From Bacillota bacterium (GTDB lineage: Bacteria; Bacillota; Clostridia; Monoglobales; Firm-18), in the NCBI GenBank assembly GCA_023228885.1, contig JALOAJ010000001.1, positions 83,045 to 147,044 on the forward strand: a DNA stretch of 64,000 bases. Reading direction: 5' to 3'. The notes under the pieces are model-generated. The model was not told the origin of the DNA and searched no databases. It saw only the letters and a program-made list of their open reading frames with translations. Both the position numbers and the translations under genes were made by a program. This document shows, in pieces, positions 43,809 to 52,556 of the stretch; positions within the stretch are counted from its first letter, which is position 1, and each line of letters begins with the position of its first letter.

Positions 43809-44201
43809 TTGAAGAAAATAATAGTATTGATTGTTTTAATGTTTTTATGTTTTTCTGGTAACGCTGCCGAGACAGTTTTAACCGAACAAAACCGCGCCAA
43901 ACGAGCCGAACAGCCCTACAAATATTTAGGAGAATACACCATCTTTGCATACTGCCCCTGTGTGGCGTGTTGCGGTAAGTCAGACCATTTTACTGCCTCC
44001 GGTAAAATGGCAGTTGAGGGCGTGACGGTAGCGTGTGATATGGAGTTTGGCACGGAATTAACGATTGAAGGTGTGGGCGAAAGGATAGTGCAGGATAGAG
44101 GGGGAGCGATATACGGCAAATGCATTGATATGTTTATGGAAAGTCACAAGGAAGCGTTAAAATTTGGGGTTAGGAAGGTGAAGGTGTGGGAAAAAGAATG
44201 A
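43809..44201 (+). CDS. Secreted 3D-domain protein (cell-wall acting)
   Basis: 130 residues from the TTG at 43809 (GGGGG 6 bp upstream). Signal peptide MKKIIVLIVLMFLCFSGNA. The 3D domain is complete, with Asp77 (VACDMEFGT), Asp96 (IVQDRGGAIYGK) and Asp107 (IDMFM), as in the C-terminal domain of MltA-type lytic transglycosylases and Rpf/YabE-like proteins. A CPCVACC cluster precedes it. A secreted wall enzyme among replication genes is unusual; it may remodel the host wall. Confidence 0.8.
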   Translation: MKKIIVLIVLMFLCFSGNAAETVLTEQNRAKRAEQPYKYLGEYTIFAYCPCVACCGKSDHFTASGKMAVEGVTVACDMEFGTELTIEGVGERIVQDRGGAIYGKCIDMFMESHKEALKFGVRKVKVWEKE

Positions 44202-44422
44202 AATATAAATGTCCTACTTGCGGCAGTAAAAATATAGTGTTTTGGAAAGAAGAAGTTAGAGAAAGACTTTACAGATTTAAAAAAGATGGAAACATCCATG
44301 AAAAACACTTTAAAAGCATGATACACGAAAAAAACGGGTTAGAAGGATTGTTGTGCTTAGAATGCAAAGAGTTTATGAATTGGATTGATAGCAGCGCAGA
44401 AGAATGGGGGGGGAAGGAATGA
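44198..44422 (+). CDS. Phage zinc-ribbon protein
   Basis: 74 residues from the ATG at 44198 (ATGA overlap). MKYKCPTCGSKNIVFWKEE and LLCLECKEFMNW provide two CxxC pairs of a zinc ribbon, separated by a basic helix. The specific role is unknown. Confidence 0.65.
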   Translation: MKYKCPTCGSKNIVFWKEEVRERLYRFKKDGNIHEKHFKSMIHEKNGLEGLLCLECKEFMNWIDSSAEEWGGKE

Positions 44423-44688
44423 ATAAATCAAAATGCGGCGATTGCAAATACAACACAAATAGTTATGTGTGCCATCCTAATTGTGGGGGATGTGACGGGC
44501 AATCAAATTATATTTCCCGTGAAATTGCTAAACGGTTTGGGTTCAACATATCCGATACGCAATTTTTCATAATCCCGAGTGTCGGAATTACACACAAGGC
44601 GTCAAATTGCCGCTTTGCAATCGCTTTCGCATGGTTTAACCTGTTGTTTTGCATCAGATTTTTCAGGTATGTGGAGGTATCGGAATGA
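44419..44688 (+). CDS. Phage cysteine-rich hypothetical protein
   Basis: 89 residues from the ATG at 44419 (GGGGGGAAGG upstream, ATGA overlap). The first 25 residues hold six cysteines (CGDCKYNTNSYVCHPNCGGC), followed by a hydrophobic segment (CRFAIAFAWFNLLFCIRFF) that may enter a membrane. No family is recognised. Confidence 0.55.
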   Translation: MNKSKCGDCKYNTNSYVCHPNCGGCDGQSNYISREIAKRFGFNISDTQFFIIPSVGITHKASNCRFAIAFAWFNLLFCIRFFRYVEVSE

Positions 44689-45410
44689 CTAAATCAGAAC
44701 TACTACAAAACGCAAAGCCAATTTTATTTAACACCGAAATGCTGCAGGCGATTTTAGACGGCAGAAAGACGGTAACGAGGCGAGTTATCAAGCCGCAGAC
44801 GGTCACACAAAACAAACCCGATGGACAGACAACGATTAGCTTAACCAAATTCATGGAAACCAATAAAGCGGATGCCGAAGCGATTTGCTTATGTTGCGCG
44901 CCATTTCAGCCAAACGACATTTTGTATGTGCGGGAAACATGGCAAAAATGGGATGAAAATTTAAAAGACGATTATATCTATAAGGCTTGCCATGAAGATA
45001 TTGCAGAAACATATAAATCAATCGGTATAAAATGGCGTTCCCCCCGTTTCGTGCCAAAAGAAGCGGCAAGGCTATTTTTAAAGGTTACGGATGTTAAGGT
45101 TGAGCGGGTGCAGGATATTACGGAGGAACAAGCGGAAAAAGAGGGGGCATATAAAGCTGTATGGAATGTAAGTACCGCAAAGCAAAGAGATAAGATACAA
45201 CAGCCGACATTTGTCAATGGGTTTGCTAATTTGTGGAACGACATGTACGCCAAACCAAAGCCGGCCAAACATAATGGAATTATAACGCACTATGCAAGTT
45301 ATCCGTGGGAAAACATAAAAGAAACACGGGAATACAAAGACAAGAAGTGGTATGTTATGGGTAATCCGTTTGTGTGGGTATATGAATTTGAAAGGGTGGG
45401 AGCGGAATGA
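44685..45410 (+). CDS. ASCH-like phage protein
   Basis: 241 residues from the ATG at 44685 (ATGA overlap). ILFNTEMLQAILDGRKTVTRRVIKPQ is the start typical of phage ASCH-domain proteins (RNA-binding PUA-like fold), followed by DILYVRETW and LFLKVTDVKVERVQDITEEQA. ASCH proteins bind or process RNA; some deaminate or hydrolyse modified nucleosides. The precise role is unknown. Confidence 0.75.
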   Translation: MTKSELLQNAKPILFNTEMLQAILDGRKTVTRRVIKPQTVTQNKPDGQTTISLTKFMETNKADAEAICLCCAPFQPNDILYVRETWQKWDENLKDDYIYKACHEDIAETYKSIGIKWRSPRFVPKEAARLFLKVTDVKVERVQDITEEQAEKEGAYKAVWNVSTAKQRDKIQQPTFVNGFANLWNDMYAKPKPAKHNGIITHYASYPWENIKETREYKDKKWYVMGNPFVWVYEFERVGAE

Positions 45411-45745
45411 GAACGATTGCGGAAATAAAGGCTGATATAGAATATTTAAAGCAGAACGACATGGATAATACAGTGACAGCAGATTGCATGAAAGAACTAT
45501 TGCGTTACCGTGAATTGGAGCGTGATGGGCGGTTAGTGGTGTTGCCGTGCAAGGTTGGGGATACAGTTTGGGTTAAAAGTAGCTTTTTCAACAACAATAT
45601 TGAACAGGCAAAAGTGATTAACGCAAGGCATGACGGATTTAATTATAAAGTAGTGTGCGAAGGGATTGGTGAAAGAACATACGGCAAAACCGTATTTCTC
45701 ACCAAAGCCGAAGCCGAAAAAGCGTTAAAGGATGGTAAAGTATGA
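45407..45745 (+). CDS. Phage hypothetical protein
   Basis: 112 residues, 4-bp overlap upstream and downstream. VVLPCKVGDTVWVKSS and YGKTVFLTKAEAEKAL are a recurrent pattern in clostridial phage proteins of unknown role. The N-terminal half is helical. Confidence 0.65.
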   Translation: MRTIAEIKADIEYLKQNDMDNTVTADCMKELLRYRELERDGRLVVLPCKVGDTVWVKSSFFNNNIEQAKVINARHDGFNYKVVCEGIGERTYGKTVFLTKAEAEKALKDGKV

Positions 45746-45936
45746 TTAAAAGGCTAAACATTGGCACAGTTGATATACACATAACGCATAATAATTATTG
45801 TAATACTTGTAAATTTAGACGCTATATAAACCACGAAATAGGTCATTGTTGTTTGTTGCTTACCAATGAAAAACTAATCCGCGATGGAAATAACTTTTTA
45901 AGACTGAAAAAATGCAAGGAGCGTGAAACAGAATGA
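45742..45936 (+). CDS. Phage small cysteine-containing protein
   Basis: 64 residues, ATGA overlap. CNTCKFRRYINHEIGHCCLL suggests a small metal site. No family is recognised. Confidence 0.55.
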   Translation: MIKRLNIGTVDIHITHNNYCNTCKFRRYINHEIGHCCLLLTNEKLIRDGNNFLRLKKCKERETE

Positions 45937-46301
45937 AAGCTATTGATTATTTAAAGATTAAAAACAGAATGACGAAGAACTGCGAAATTGCTTGCGACTG
46001 CTGTCCCTTGTCTGATTTAAATAATGGCGAGGATGAGTGGTGTGACACCCTCGAAAATTATAACCCCGAAAAAGCCATCGCCATCGTCAAAAAGTGGGGC
46101 GAGGAAAATCCTGTTAAAACATATATGATGGATTTTATGGAGAAGTTTACAAAGGCAGAAAAGCTATACGATTATCACGGCAAAGAAAGACCTGCTTTTT
46201 GCAGAGACGCCGTTTACGCAAGAGGAAAAAGACATTGCGAAGGCAAGCCTTCAAACTGTTACCGTTGCTGGAACGAAGAAATGAGGGATGATAATGCGTG
46301 A
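45933..46301 (+). CDS. Phage hypothetical protein
   Basis: 122 residues, ATGA overlap. CEIACDCCPLS and YNPEKAIAIVKKWGEENP are common in small clostridial phage proteins. A second cysteine group, CEGKPSNCYRCW, lies at the C-terminus. Function unknown. Confidence 0.6.
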   Translation: MKAIDYLKIKNRMTKNCEIACDCCPLSDLNNGEDEWCDTLENYNPEKAIAIVKKWGEENPVKTYMMDFMEKFTKAEKLYDYHGKERPAFCRDAVYARGKRHCEGKPSNCYRCWNEEMRDDNA

Positions 46302-46740
46302 GATAAAGTTTAGGGGCAAGAGGGTTGACACAAAAGAATGGGTTTATGGCGTGCCTTTTGGCAAATATATGATACATAGAATGACAACGGCTTATTACGA
46401 TGACGAAGTGCCGATGTCGGGATACCCGGAGTTTGACTATATCGAAGTCATCCCTGAAACAATAGGACAATACACCGGACTAAAAGATAAAAACGGTGTT
46501 GAGATTTATAAGGGGGATATAGTTGCAGGCGTTGCATATTCTTTTGACAGAAAAGGCGTTATTGTTTGGATAAATGAATTAGCGGGTTTCGGCGTGAAAT
46601 ATCTCGGCAGGGATACTCCGACAGCGTGGGAAGAATCAAGTATATTAAAAAATATTAAAAACAACAATTATCATTTTGCCGCCGAAATTATCGGCAACAT
46701 CCACGATGACCCGGAGTTAGGGGGAAAACATAATGATTAA
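46294..46740 (+). CDS. YopX-family phage protein
   Basis: 148 residues from the ATG at 46294 (GAGGG 7-11 bp upstream). It has the YopX signature: MREIKFRGKRVDTKEWVYGV at the start and ETIGQYTGLKDKNGVEIYKGDIV in the middle, with DEHG-like residues replaced by IGNIHDDPELGG near the end. Named from a Bacillus phage SPbeta protein; function unknown. Confidence 0.85.
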   Translation: MREIKFRGKRVDTKEWVYGVPFGKYMIHRMTTAYYDDEVPMSGYPEFDYIEVIPETIGQYTGLKDKNGVEIYKGDIVAGVAYSFDRKGVIVWINELAGFGVKYLGRDTPTAWEESSILKNIKNNNYHFAAEIIGNIHDDPELGGKHND

Positions 46741-47011
46741 ACTATCCCACAACTATTCTATCACAGTAGACGAGCGCGGCTATGTTCTGTCGCAAATTAA
46801 AATCAGAACAACCGGAAAGGCGGCAGGCACAGAATATCATTCCGATATGCAATATTACAGCACGCTTGAATCCGCTTTGTTGGGGTTTTGGCGAGAGTTA
46901 AAGCGCAAAGTGTTATCAGAACATGACGGAACGCTAAACGAGGCTCTAAACCTCTCAAAAACGGCAAGGAAAGATTTTTTAAACGAGATTAAAGGAATTA
47001 CGGGGGAATGA
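46733..47011 (+). CDS. Phage hypothetical protein
   Basis: 92 residues, 8-bp overlap with the YopX gene. A beta-hairpin start (MIKLSHNYSITVDERGYVL) is followed by helices. It lies just before the primase gene. No family is recognised. Confidence 0.55.
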   Translation: MIKLSHNYSITVDERGYVLSQIKIRTTGKAAGTEYHSDMQYYSTLESALLGFWRELKRKVLSEHDGTLNEALNLSKTARKDFLNEIKGITGE

Positions 47012-47044
47012 TGATTTTCTTACGGAAACGGACGGGGTAATGCT

Positions 47045-49387
47045 ATGAAAATAATACACGAGATTAAACAAAAAATAATGTGCACCGAATACGCGCGTCG
47101 TTACTTAAACCTTAATATAATTAAATCCGGAGACCGCACATATTCTCTTTCCGGCGGTAATAATGCCACCTGCCTTTTGGTAAATGATGATTTTTGGTAT
47201 GACTTTAAACTAAGCCAAGGCGGTGATGTTATCGACTTATGCGCTATCGCTCGCTATCAAGGCGATAAAAAATCTGCCATTCGTGAACTTTCGGAAATAA
47301 CCGGAGTTACATTTACTTATCATTCAAACTGGGTTTCGTATACTCAGAACCTATGCAACGAAGTGCAAAAATACCACGAAAACCTAACTCCTACCGTTAG
47401 AAAATATCTTAATCAGCGGCGTATATCAGATGAAACGATAGACCGCCTTAAAATCGGTTTTAACAATGAAAAACGCATAGTTATTCCTTATTGGAAAAAT
47501 GGATACATATCTTATTATATTACGCGGGCTTATCGAAAAAACGACACTCCTAAATATAAGAAAATGAAAAGGGACGGTCTTAACGAAAACATACCGTGGG
47601 GTATGCATACTATCGGAAATACTTCTGACTTATTAGTTATTGCCGAAGGCGCATTCGACGCACTATCTTTTGAGCAGGAAGGATATTCTGTGCTTGCTAC
47701 TATGGGCGGTCATTTTTCTCGAGAACAACTTAAGACTGTTATGTCGGTATGCCGACAATACGATAATGTATTTTTGTGTTTCGATAATGATGATGCCGGA
47801 AATTCATTTACCTTTAAACTTGCCGAAACACTTTTTACAAACAAAATAAAATTCGTTATCGGACAACCGCCAAACAAGTATAAGGATGTTTCTGATTTTT
47901 ATGTTGATAATAATTCATTGTCAATACTGATTAATTCCGCTAAGGATGGCTTATCCGCACTATGCGAAAAAATAACCGGTAAAGAACAATTTAAAGAGTT
48001 TGCTTATTCTGTTTCTCGTTTCGTTGCCAAACCGGAGCTTACAGAGCTTTTCAATGCTGCCGAAGATAACTTTCCGAAAGACTGGTTTAACGAAGTTAAA
48101 AAAATATCCTTTAAAGCTCCGTCGGAGGATGAAATTGCTAAATCTGTTTTAGAAAAACACAAACTTCGTTTTTCCGAAAGTCTCGGTTTTTATGAGTATC
48201 AATCGGGTTTTTGGCAACGCAAAACAGATACGGAAATACAATCGTATGTTTCGGACGAACTCGGGTTTTATCGTACCGGCTCGCGAATATCGTCGATTAC
48301 CAAGCTTATTAAAACTGATGCAGTCTCAACTGATTTATATAATCAAAAACTTATTTTTAATTTTCAAAATGGAACACTTGATTTAACTGATTTTACTTTT
48401 AGGGAGCATAGAGAGTCTGACCTATCGTCTTTTCAAGTCGATTTTAATTATGACCCTGAAGTGTTTTCGTCGGAGTGGGAACAGTTTATTTCTGACATTG
48501 CTGCCGGCGATGCTAAACGAATATCGTTGCTGCAAGAGATGTGCGGTTATGTTTTATTTAATGATTGCTCTTTGCAGAAGTGTTTTTTTCTTATGGGCGA
48601 AGGTGCAAACGGTAAATCAGTGCTGCTGAATGTGATAACGGAAATATTCGGCGATGACAATGTCAGTAATGTTGAGATGTCAGCCCTTGTAGAAGATTTT
48701 CAGCGGATAAAGTTTTTAAATTCTCTGCTTAACATCAGCGCGGAAACAAAAACGAATGTAAAGGGTGCGGAGGCTATTTTTAAGCAACTTGTTGTTGGCG
48801 ATAAGGTTACAGGTTGTTTTAAAGGTAAAGACTTCGTCGACTTTCGTAGTCGCGCTAAAATGATGTTTGCTTGCAATGAACTTATAAATGCGCGCGATAT
48901 TACATACGGTTTTATGCGACGGATATGTTTTATTAAATTTCCGATTAAGTTTGTCGAAGACCCTGATGTTAATAATCCGAACGAAAAACTTATGGATAAA
49001 AATATTACTGAAAAGCTATTAGAACATAAATCTGCTATATTTAATTGGATTTTAGACGGTTATAAAACACTAAGGGCAGTTAATACCTTCACAGTTACAG
49101 ACGACGAAGCACAATCGGTTGAGGAGTTTCAGGAAGCGGTTAATCCGGTTTATGTGTTTATTAAAGAAAATCCGATTGAAGAAAAGATTTCTACGTTGGA
49201 TTTATATTATAACTATCGCAAATGGTGTGAAGAAGCAGGGCACAAAGCCAAAAATCGCACTGGATTTACAAAAGCATTTAAACAAAGTTATCCGAAAAAA
49301 TTAGAAGAATCAAAAAGTGGGAATGTGCGTTATTTATTTCCTGCTGATTATGACGAGAACGAAGAAGATTTTCTTTCGGTGCTATAA
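47045..49387 (+). CDS. Phage primase-helicase (P4-type, TOPRIM plus D5-like ATPase)
   Basis: 780 residues. The N-terminal ~95 residues resemble a CHC2-like primase zinc region without intact cysteines. TOPRIM follows with Glu201 (AEGAFDALS) and DNDDAG (247-252). The C-terminal half is the D5/P4 superfamily 3 helicase: a D5_N-like segment (~395-500), Walker A GEGANGKS (518-525), a Walker B-like LLNISAE near 565 and the sensor FACNEL near 610. It both primes and unwinds at the phage origin. The repeat array directly downstream is the likely origin. Codon use shifts to more ATC/TCT-rich choices than in neighbouring genes, hinting at separate ancestry. Confidence 0.88.
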   Translation: MKIIHEIKQKIMCTEYARRYLNLNIIKSGDRTYSLSGGNNATCLLVNDDFWYDFKLSQGGDVIDLCAIARYQGDKKSAIRELSEITGVTFTYHSNWVSYTQNLCNEVQKYHENLTPTVRKYLNQRRISDETIDRLKIGFNNEKRIVIPYWKNGYISYYITRAYRKNDTPKYKKMKRDGLNENIPWGMHTIGNTSDLLVIAEGAFDALSFEQEGYSVLATMGGHFSREQLKTVMSVCRQYDNVFLCFDNDDAGNSFTFKLAETLFTNKIKFVIGQPPNKYKDVSDFYVDNNSLSILINSAKDGLSALCEKITGKEQFKEFAYSVSRFVAKPELTELFNAAEDNFPKDWFNEVKKISFKAPSEDEIAKSVLEKHKLRFSESLGFYEYQSGFWQRKTDTEIQSYVSDELGFYRTGSRISSITKLIKTDAVSTDLYNQKLIFNFQNGTLDLTDFTFREHRESDLSSFQVDFNYDPEVFSSEWEQFISDIAAGDAKRISLLQEMCGYVLFNDCSLQKCFFLMGEGANGKSVLLNVITEIFGDDNVSNVEMSALVEDFQRIKFLNSLLNISAETKTNVKGAEAIFKQLVVGDKVTGCFKGKDFVDFRSRAKMMFACNELINARDITYGFMRRICFIKFPIKFVEDPDVNNPNEKLMDKNITEKLLEHKSAIFNWILDGYKTLRAVNTFTVTDDEAQSVEEFQEAVNPVYVFIKENPIEEKISTLDLYYNYRKWCEEAGHKAKNRTGFTKAFKQSYPKKLEESKSGNVRYLFPADYDENEEDFLSVL

Positions 49388-49691
49388 GTGAAATTGGGCT
49401 TTTCATTTTTCTAAAAGTCCAAACCTAAAAGTCCAAAGGTGTTTATAAAGTGTTTGCAAAATGATTTTGGACTTTTCGAATGCGAAAATGGGCTTTTCAA
49501 AAATAGTAAAAGTCCAAGCTGAAAACCTTGCTATTGCTTGCTTAAAGATTACTTTGGACTTTTGGACTTTTACTTTCTTGTTACATAAAAAAATAAATAA
49601 AAGTAATATAAATATATAGAAAACAACAAAAAGTCCGGCGACAGAAAACTAAAAGTCCAAAAGTCCAATTATAAAAAAAAGGAGACTTAAC
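49388..49691. repeat. Iteron-like array, candidate replication origin
   Basis: Eight perfect copies of AAAAGTCCAA occur in both orientations: 49413, 49427, 49467 (reverse), 49508, 49554 (reverse), 49562 (reverse), 49651 and 49659, plus variants at 49394, 49488 and 49629. Two head-to-tail pairs (49554-49571 and 49651-49668) form a large inverted repeat around a very A+T-rich 80-bp stretch that could melt. The position right after the primase-helicase gene supports an origin; a regulator-binding array is the alternative. Confidence 0.7.
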
Positions 49692-49904
49692 ATGGAAAAA
49701 ATACTTATTAAACAAATTATGCCGATACCCCAAAATTTAAAAATATCTTTTCGAAATGAGATTAAATTTACAAGTTTGTGTTTTGCTTTATACGATAAAC
49801 TTGATGAAAAAAATAATGTAATGTATAGCAACATAGGCGTGTACGCGATTGACAAAAAAGGATTTGGCGAACTTGAAGAAGATTTTTTGTGCGAGGAGAT
49901 TTAA
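49692..49904 (+). CDS. Phage hypothetical protein
   Basis: 70 residues, ATG with AAGGAG. The sequence is mixed alpha/beta with an acidic end (GELEEDFLCEEI). No family is recognised. It is the first gene after the putative origin. Confidence 0.55.
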   Translation: MEKILIKQIMPIPQNLKISFRNEIKFTSLCFALYDKLDEKNNVMYSNIGVYAIDKKGFGELEEDFLCEEI

Positions 49905-49906
49905 TT

Positions 49907-50284
49907 ATGAACCCATCCGAAATCGAACAGACCGTTTTATATAACCTTAAAAACAATATTACTGCACCACCTGATTATAGGCGTGCGGATTTAATGTTAT
50001 ATTTATCTCTTTATAATATTTATTCAATGGTTAAAAACCATTTTATCACCCGCGAGCAAGGCTCGGTATTTAAACGGAAAGTTATTGAGGACCATAGACA
50101 ATTGTCTTTTTGGGAAAAGTACGCATCGGAAAATGGAGCACGTTATTCGGAAGCTAACCGGTTGTTTTCGGAAAAGCCGGTTTTAGACCTTGAAACAGCT
50201 ATTAAAATTATCGAGGTGTTTTATGGCGGGGCAAAGTTTAAAAAGGAGTGGTACGAGAGATGTTTAGGAAAAAGCGCGGAATAA
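49907..50284 (+). CDS. Phage hypothetical helical protein
   Basis: 125 residues from the ATG at 49907 (GAGGAG upstream). Mostly helical: PPDYRRADLMLYLSLYNIYSMVKN and a conserved-looking HRQLSFWEKYA. Similar short proteins precede terminase genes in clostridial phages. Role unknown. Confidence 0.55.
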   Translation: MNPSEIEQTVLYNLKNNITAPPDYRRADLMLYLSLYNIYSMVKNHFITREQGSVFKRKVIEDHRQLSFWEKYASENGARYSEANRLFSEKPVLDLETAIKIIEVFYGGAKFKKEWYERCLGKSAE

Positions 50285-50523
50285 ATCTGTCGCATGACCA
50301 ACAGGGATTTATTTATTTTACTTGTCTTACATATCGAGAGCAGACGGATGAAGTACAGCGGAAAATATTAAACCTTTGCACCGATGTTGCCGGCGAATAT
50401 TATCAAGCATTATTTGATGTGCTTACTACACATAAAAGCATTGTTGAGATATCGCTTAACCATTCTGTATCTGAAAGTAATTTGTATCGATTTAGGAAGA
50501 AGTTTTATGAAAGTTGGCGATAA
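50260..50523 (+). CDS. Putative phage late transcription regulator (HTH)
   Basis: 87 residues from the ATG at 50260. The C-terminal HTH (LNHSVSESNLYRFRKKFYESW) resembles a sigma-region-4-like/RinA or ArpU-type motif. In Gram-positive phages such regulators lie just before the terminase genes and switch on late transcription, as here. Assignment is by motif and position only. Confidence 0.5.
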   Translation: MFRKKRGINLSHDQQGFIYFTCLTYREQTDEVQRKILNLCTDVAGEYYQALFDVLTTHKSIVEISLNHSVSESNLYRFRKKFYESWR

Positions 50524-50591
50524 TGGACACCTCTTTCGTGCTAAAATTATTTTAGGATTAGTGTAATTATAATAAAAAAGGTGGTGGAGAT

Positions 50592-50981
50592 GTGGCGGAT
50601 AAGAAGAAAAGTGGACACGATAATTTGATACCACTTAGCAAAAGGACAAAGGAAGCACAAAGGGAAATACAGCGCAAAGGTGGTAAGGCCTCGGCAAAAA
50701 AAGCAAAGAAGCGGCTTACCTTCCGCGAAATCTTTACTGCCATACTTGCAACGGATATGCCGAAAGATATTGAACTGACAGAGCTTGCGGAGCGTATACG
50801 CGCTAAAAACGGAAGCATTACAATAGACCAAGCTATGGGGCTTGCTATGGCGTATAAAGCGACACAGGGCAGCGAAAAAGCGTTTGAACTGGTTAGAGAT
50901 ACCATCGGTGAAAAACCGACCGATAAGCTCGATTTAAGCAGCGAAAAAGGGTTTGAAATAACTGTAAAATATGTTGAATAA
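50592..50981 (+). CDS. Putative terminase small subunit
   Basis: 129 residues, GTG start with GGTGG upstream. A basic N-terminus (KRTKEAQREIQRKGGKASAKKAKKR, residues ~17-41 in pattern) is followed by FREIFTAILATDMP, a helix pair and KAFELVRDTIGEKPTDK, a layout frequent in clostridial phage small terminase subunits. It should recognise the packaging site. The large subunit follows after 276 bp. Confidence 0.65.
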   Translation: MADKKKSGHDNLIPLSKRTKEAQREIQRKGGKASAKKAKKRLTFREIFTAILATDMPKDIELTELAERIRAKNGSITIDQAMGLAMAYKATQGSEKAFELVRDTIGEKPTDKLDLSSEKGFEITVKYVE

Positions 50982-51053
50982 TTATACTTGAAACGGTGTT
51001 TTATGCAACAAAATATTATCAAAACCTTATAACCCGCACCGTTACAGGGTTTG

Positions 51054-51085
51054 CAACTTCGTAAAATTGGTATTTTGCGAAGTTG
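51054..51085. repeat. 14-bp-stem hairpin between terminase genes
   Basis: CAACTTCG-T-AAAAT / ATTTT-G-CGAAGTTG with a TGGT loop (T-G pair at position 9). No T-run follows. A nearby GGAGCGGG is repeated at 51106-51125. It could be a packaging-site element or an RNA structure controlling the large subunit. Confidence 0.5.
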
Positions 51086-51257
51086 GATGTAAAACTGGCG
51101 GGCTTGGAGCGGGTTTGGAGCGGGGGAAGAAGGTTGTAATAGTTTGAAAATAGTGTAGTTTTATAGGGCGGTTGAACTGGTGGCTGTGGTTTGAGAAGCG
51201 ACGGCGGTATAAAACGGATAGGTATGAAAAATTGTATTTTTAAGGTGGTGGTGCCGG

Positions 51258-52556
51258 TTGCCGAATAACATAAGTATCAAATGCAATAAGATTTTCAAGC
51301 CGATACATAAGTCGAAGCATAGATATGTTGTTATGAAAGGCTCGGCAGGCTCCGGAAAATCCGTTGATACGGCGCAACAATATATTTTACGGCTGATAAG
51401 TGAACCGGGGCGAAATCTGCTATGTGTGCGTAAGGTGGAACAATCGAATAGGAACAGCACATTTTCTGAACTTGTCGGAGCTGTTAACCGCATGGGGCTT
51501 GAAAAATATTTTTCTTACACCGTTTCGCCGATGGGCATTAAGTGTTTGGTAAATAAAAACGAAGTGTTGTTCGCAGGATTTAACGATGACCGACAGCGTG
51601 AGAAAATAAAATCGGTTACATTTACCACAGGGAAGCTTACAGATGTATGGCTTGAGGAAGCAACAGAGTTGCAACAGGCTGATGTTGATGTTATAGATGA
51701 CCGACTAAGGGGCGAACTTCCCCGGGGATTGTTTTATCAGATGAAGCTTACCTTTAACCCGGTAAGCTCGGCGCATTGGATTAAGAGAGTGTTTTTTGAT
51801 AGCGTTTCTGATGATGTTTTGACACATCACAGTACATATTTAGATAATAAATTCATTGACATCGCTTATTATGACCGTATGGAGCGCAGGAGAGAGCTTG
51901 ACCCTGAAGGATACAGGATTTACGGGCTTGGCGAATGGGGCGAAACATCCGGACTGATATTTAGCAATTGGAATGTTATTGAATGTGAGCAGGATTATAA
52001 TTTTTATGATGATGTGGCATACGGGCAGGACTTTGGATTTAATCATGCAAACGCAGTGCTTTGTTTAGGGATTAAGGACGGACAGATTTATATTTTAAAG
52101 GAATTATATGTTACCGAAAAGGATACAAGCGAGATAATACCTATGTTAAAGGATTGGGATAAAACTAAAGTTATGTTTGCGGATAGTGCGGAGCCGGATA
52201 GAATACAGATGTGGCGGCGCGCAGGGTTTAGAGTTGTACCGAGTAAAAAAGGTACCGGAAGCGTTAAGGCGCAAATTGATTGGTTAAAACAGCGAAAAAT
52301 ATATATTGACAGCTCATGCGCGAACACTATATCTGAAATAGGACAATACAGATGGCAAAAGGACAGGATAACCGACAAGTATACAGATGAACCTATTAAC
52401 ATTAACGATGATGCTATGGCAGCTCTACGGTACGGCATACAAAACTGGCGCATGGTCGAAAAGGTTGAAGCTAAAAAGGTTGACGAGCGGACGGAACTGC
52501 AAAAGTATAAAGATAAAGTGCTGAAAAAAGGAAATATAAGAAGGAGCTATTACTGA
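51258..52556 (+). CDS. terL: Terminase large subunit (PBSX-type)
   Basis: 432 residues, TTG start with AAGGTGGTGG upstream. ATPase: Walker A GSAGSGKS (28-35), Walker B LTDVWLEEA (127-135). Nuclease: QDFG Asp258, Asp309 (FADSAEPDR) and Asp384/385 (NDDAMAALRYG), the three metal-binding positions of the RNase H-fold domain. It pumps and cuts DNA at the portal. The PBSX/Terminase_3 group it resembles usually packages by headful or cos; the type cannot be told here. Confidence 0.93.
   Translation: MPNNISIKCNKIFKPIHKSKHRYVVMKGSAGSGKSVDTAQQYILRLISEPGRNLLCVRKVEQSNRNSTFSELVGAVNRMGLEKYFSYTVSPMGIKCLVNKNEVLFAGFNDDRQREKIKSVTFTTGKLTDVWLEEATELQQADVDVIDDRLRGELPRGLFYQMKLTFNPVSSAHWIKRVFFDSVSDDVLTHHSTYLDNKFIDIAYYDRMERRRELDPEGYRIYGLGEWGETSGLIFSNWNVIECEQDYNFYDDVAYGQDFGFNHANAVLCLGIKDGQIYILKELYVTEKDTSEIIPMLKDWDKTKVMFADSAEPDRIQMWRRAGFRVVPSKKGTGSVKAQIDWLKQRKIYIDSSCANTISEIGQYRWQKDRITDKYTDEPININDDAMAALRYGIQNWRMVEKVEAKKVDERTELQKYKDKVLKKGNIRRSYY

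Noticed and set aside
50567..51022. 151-codon minus-strand frame over the small terminase gene
   Set aside because: Antisense shadow; the plus-strand protein has a typical small-terminase layout.
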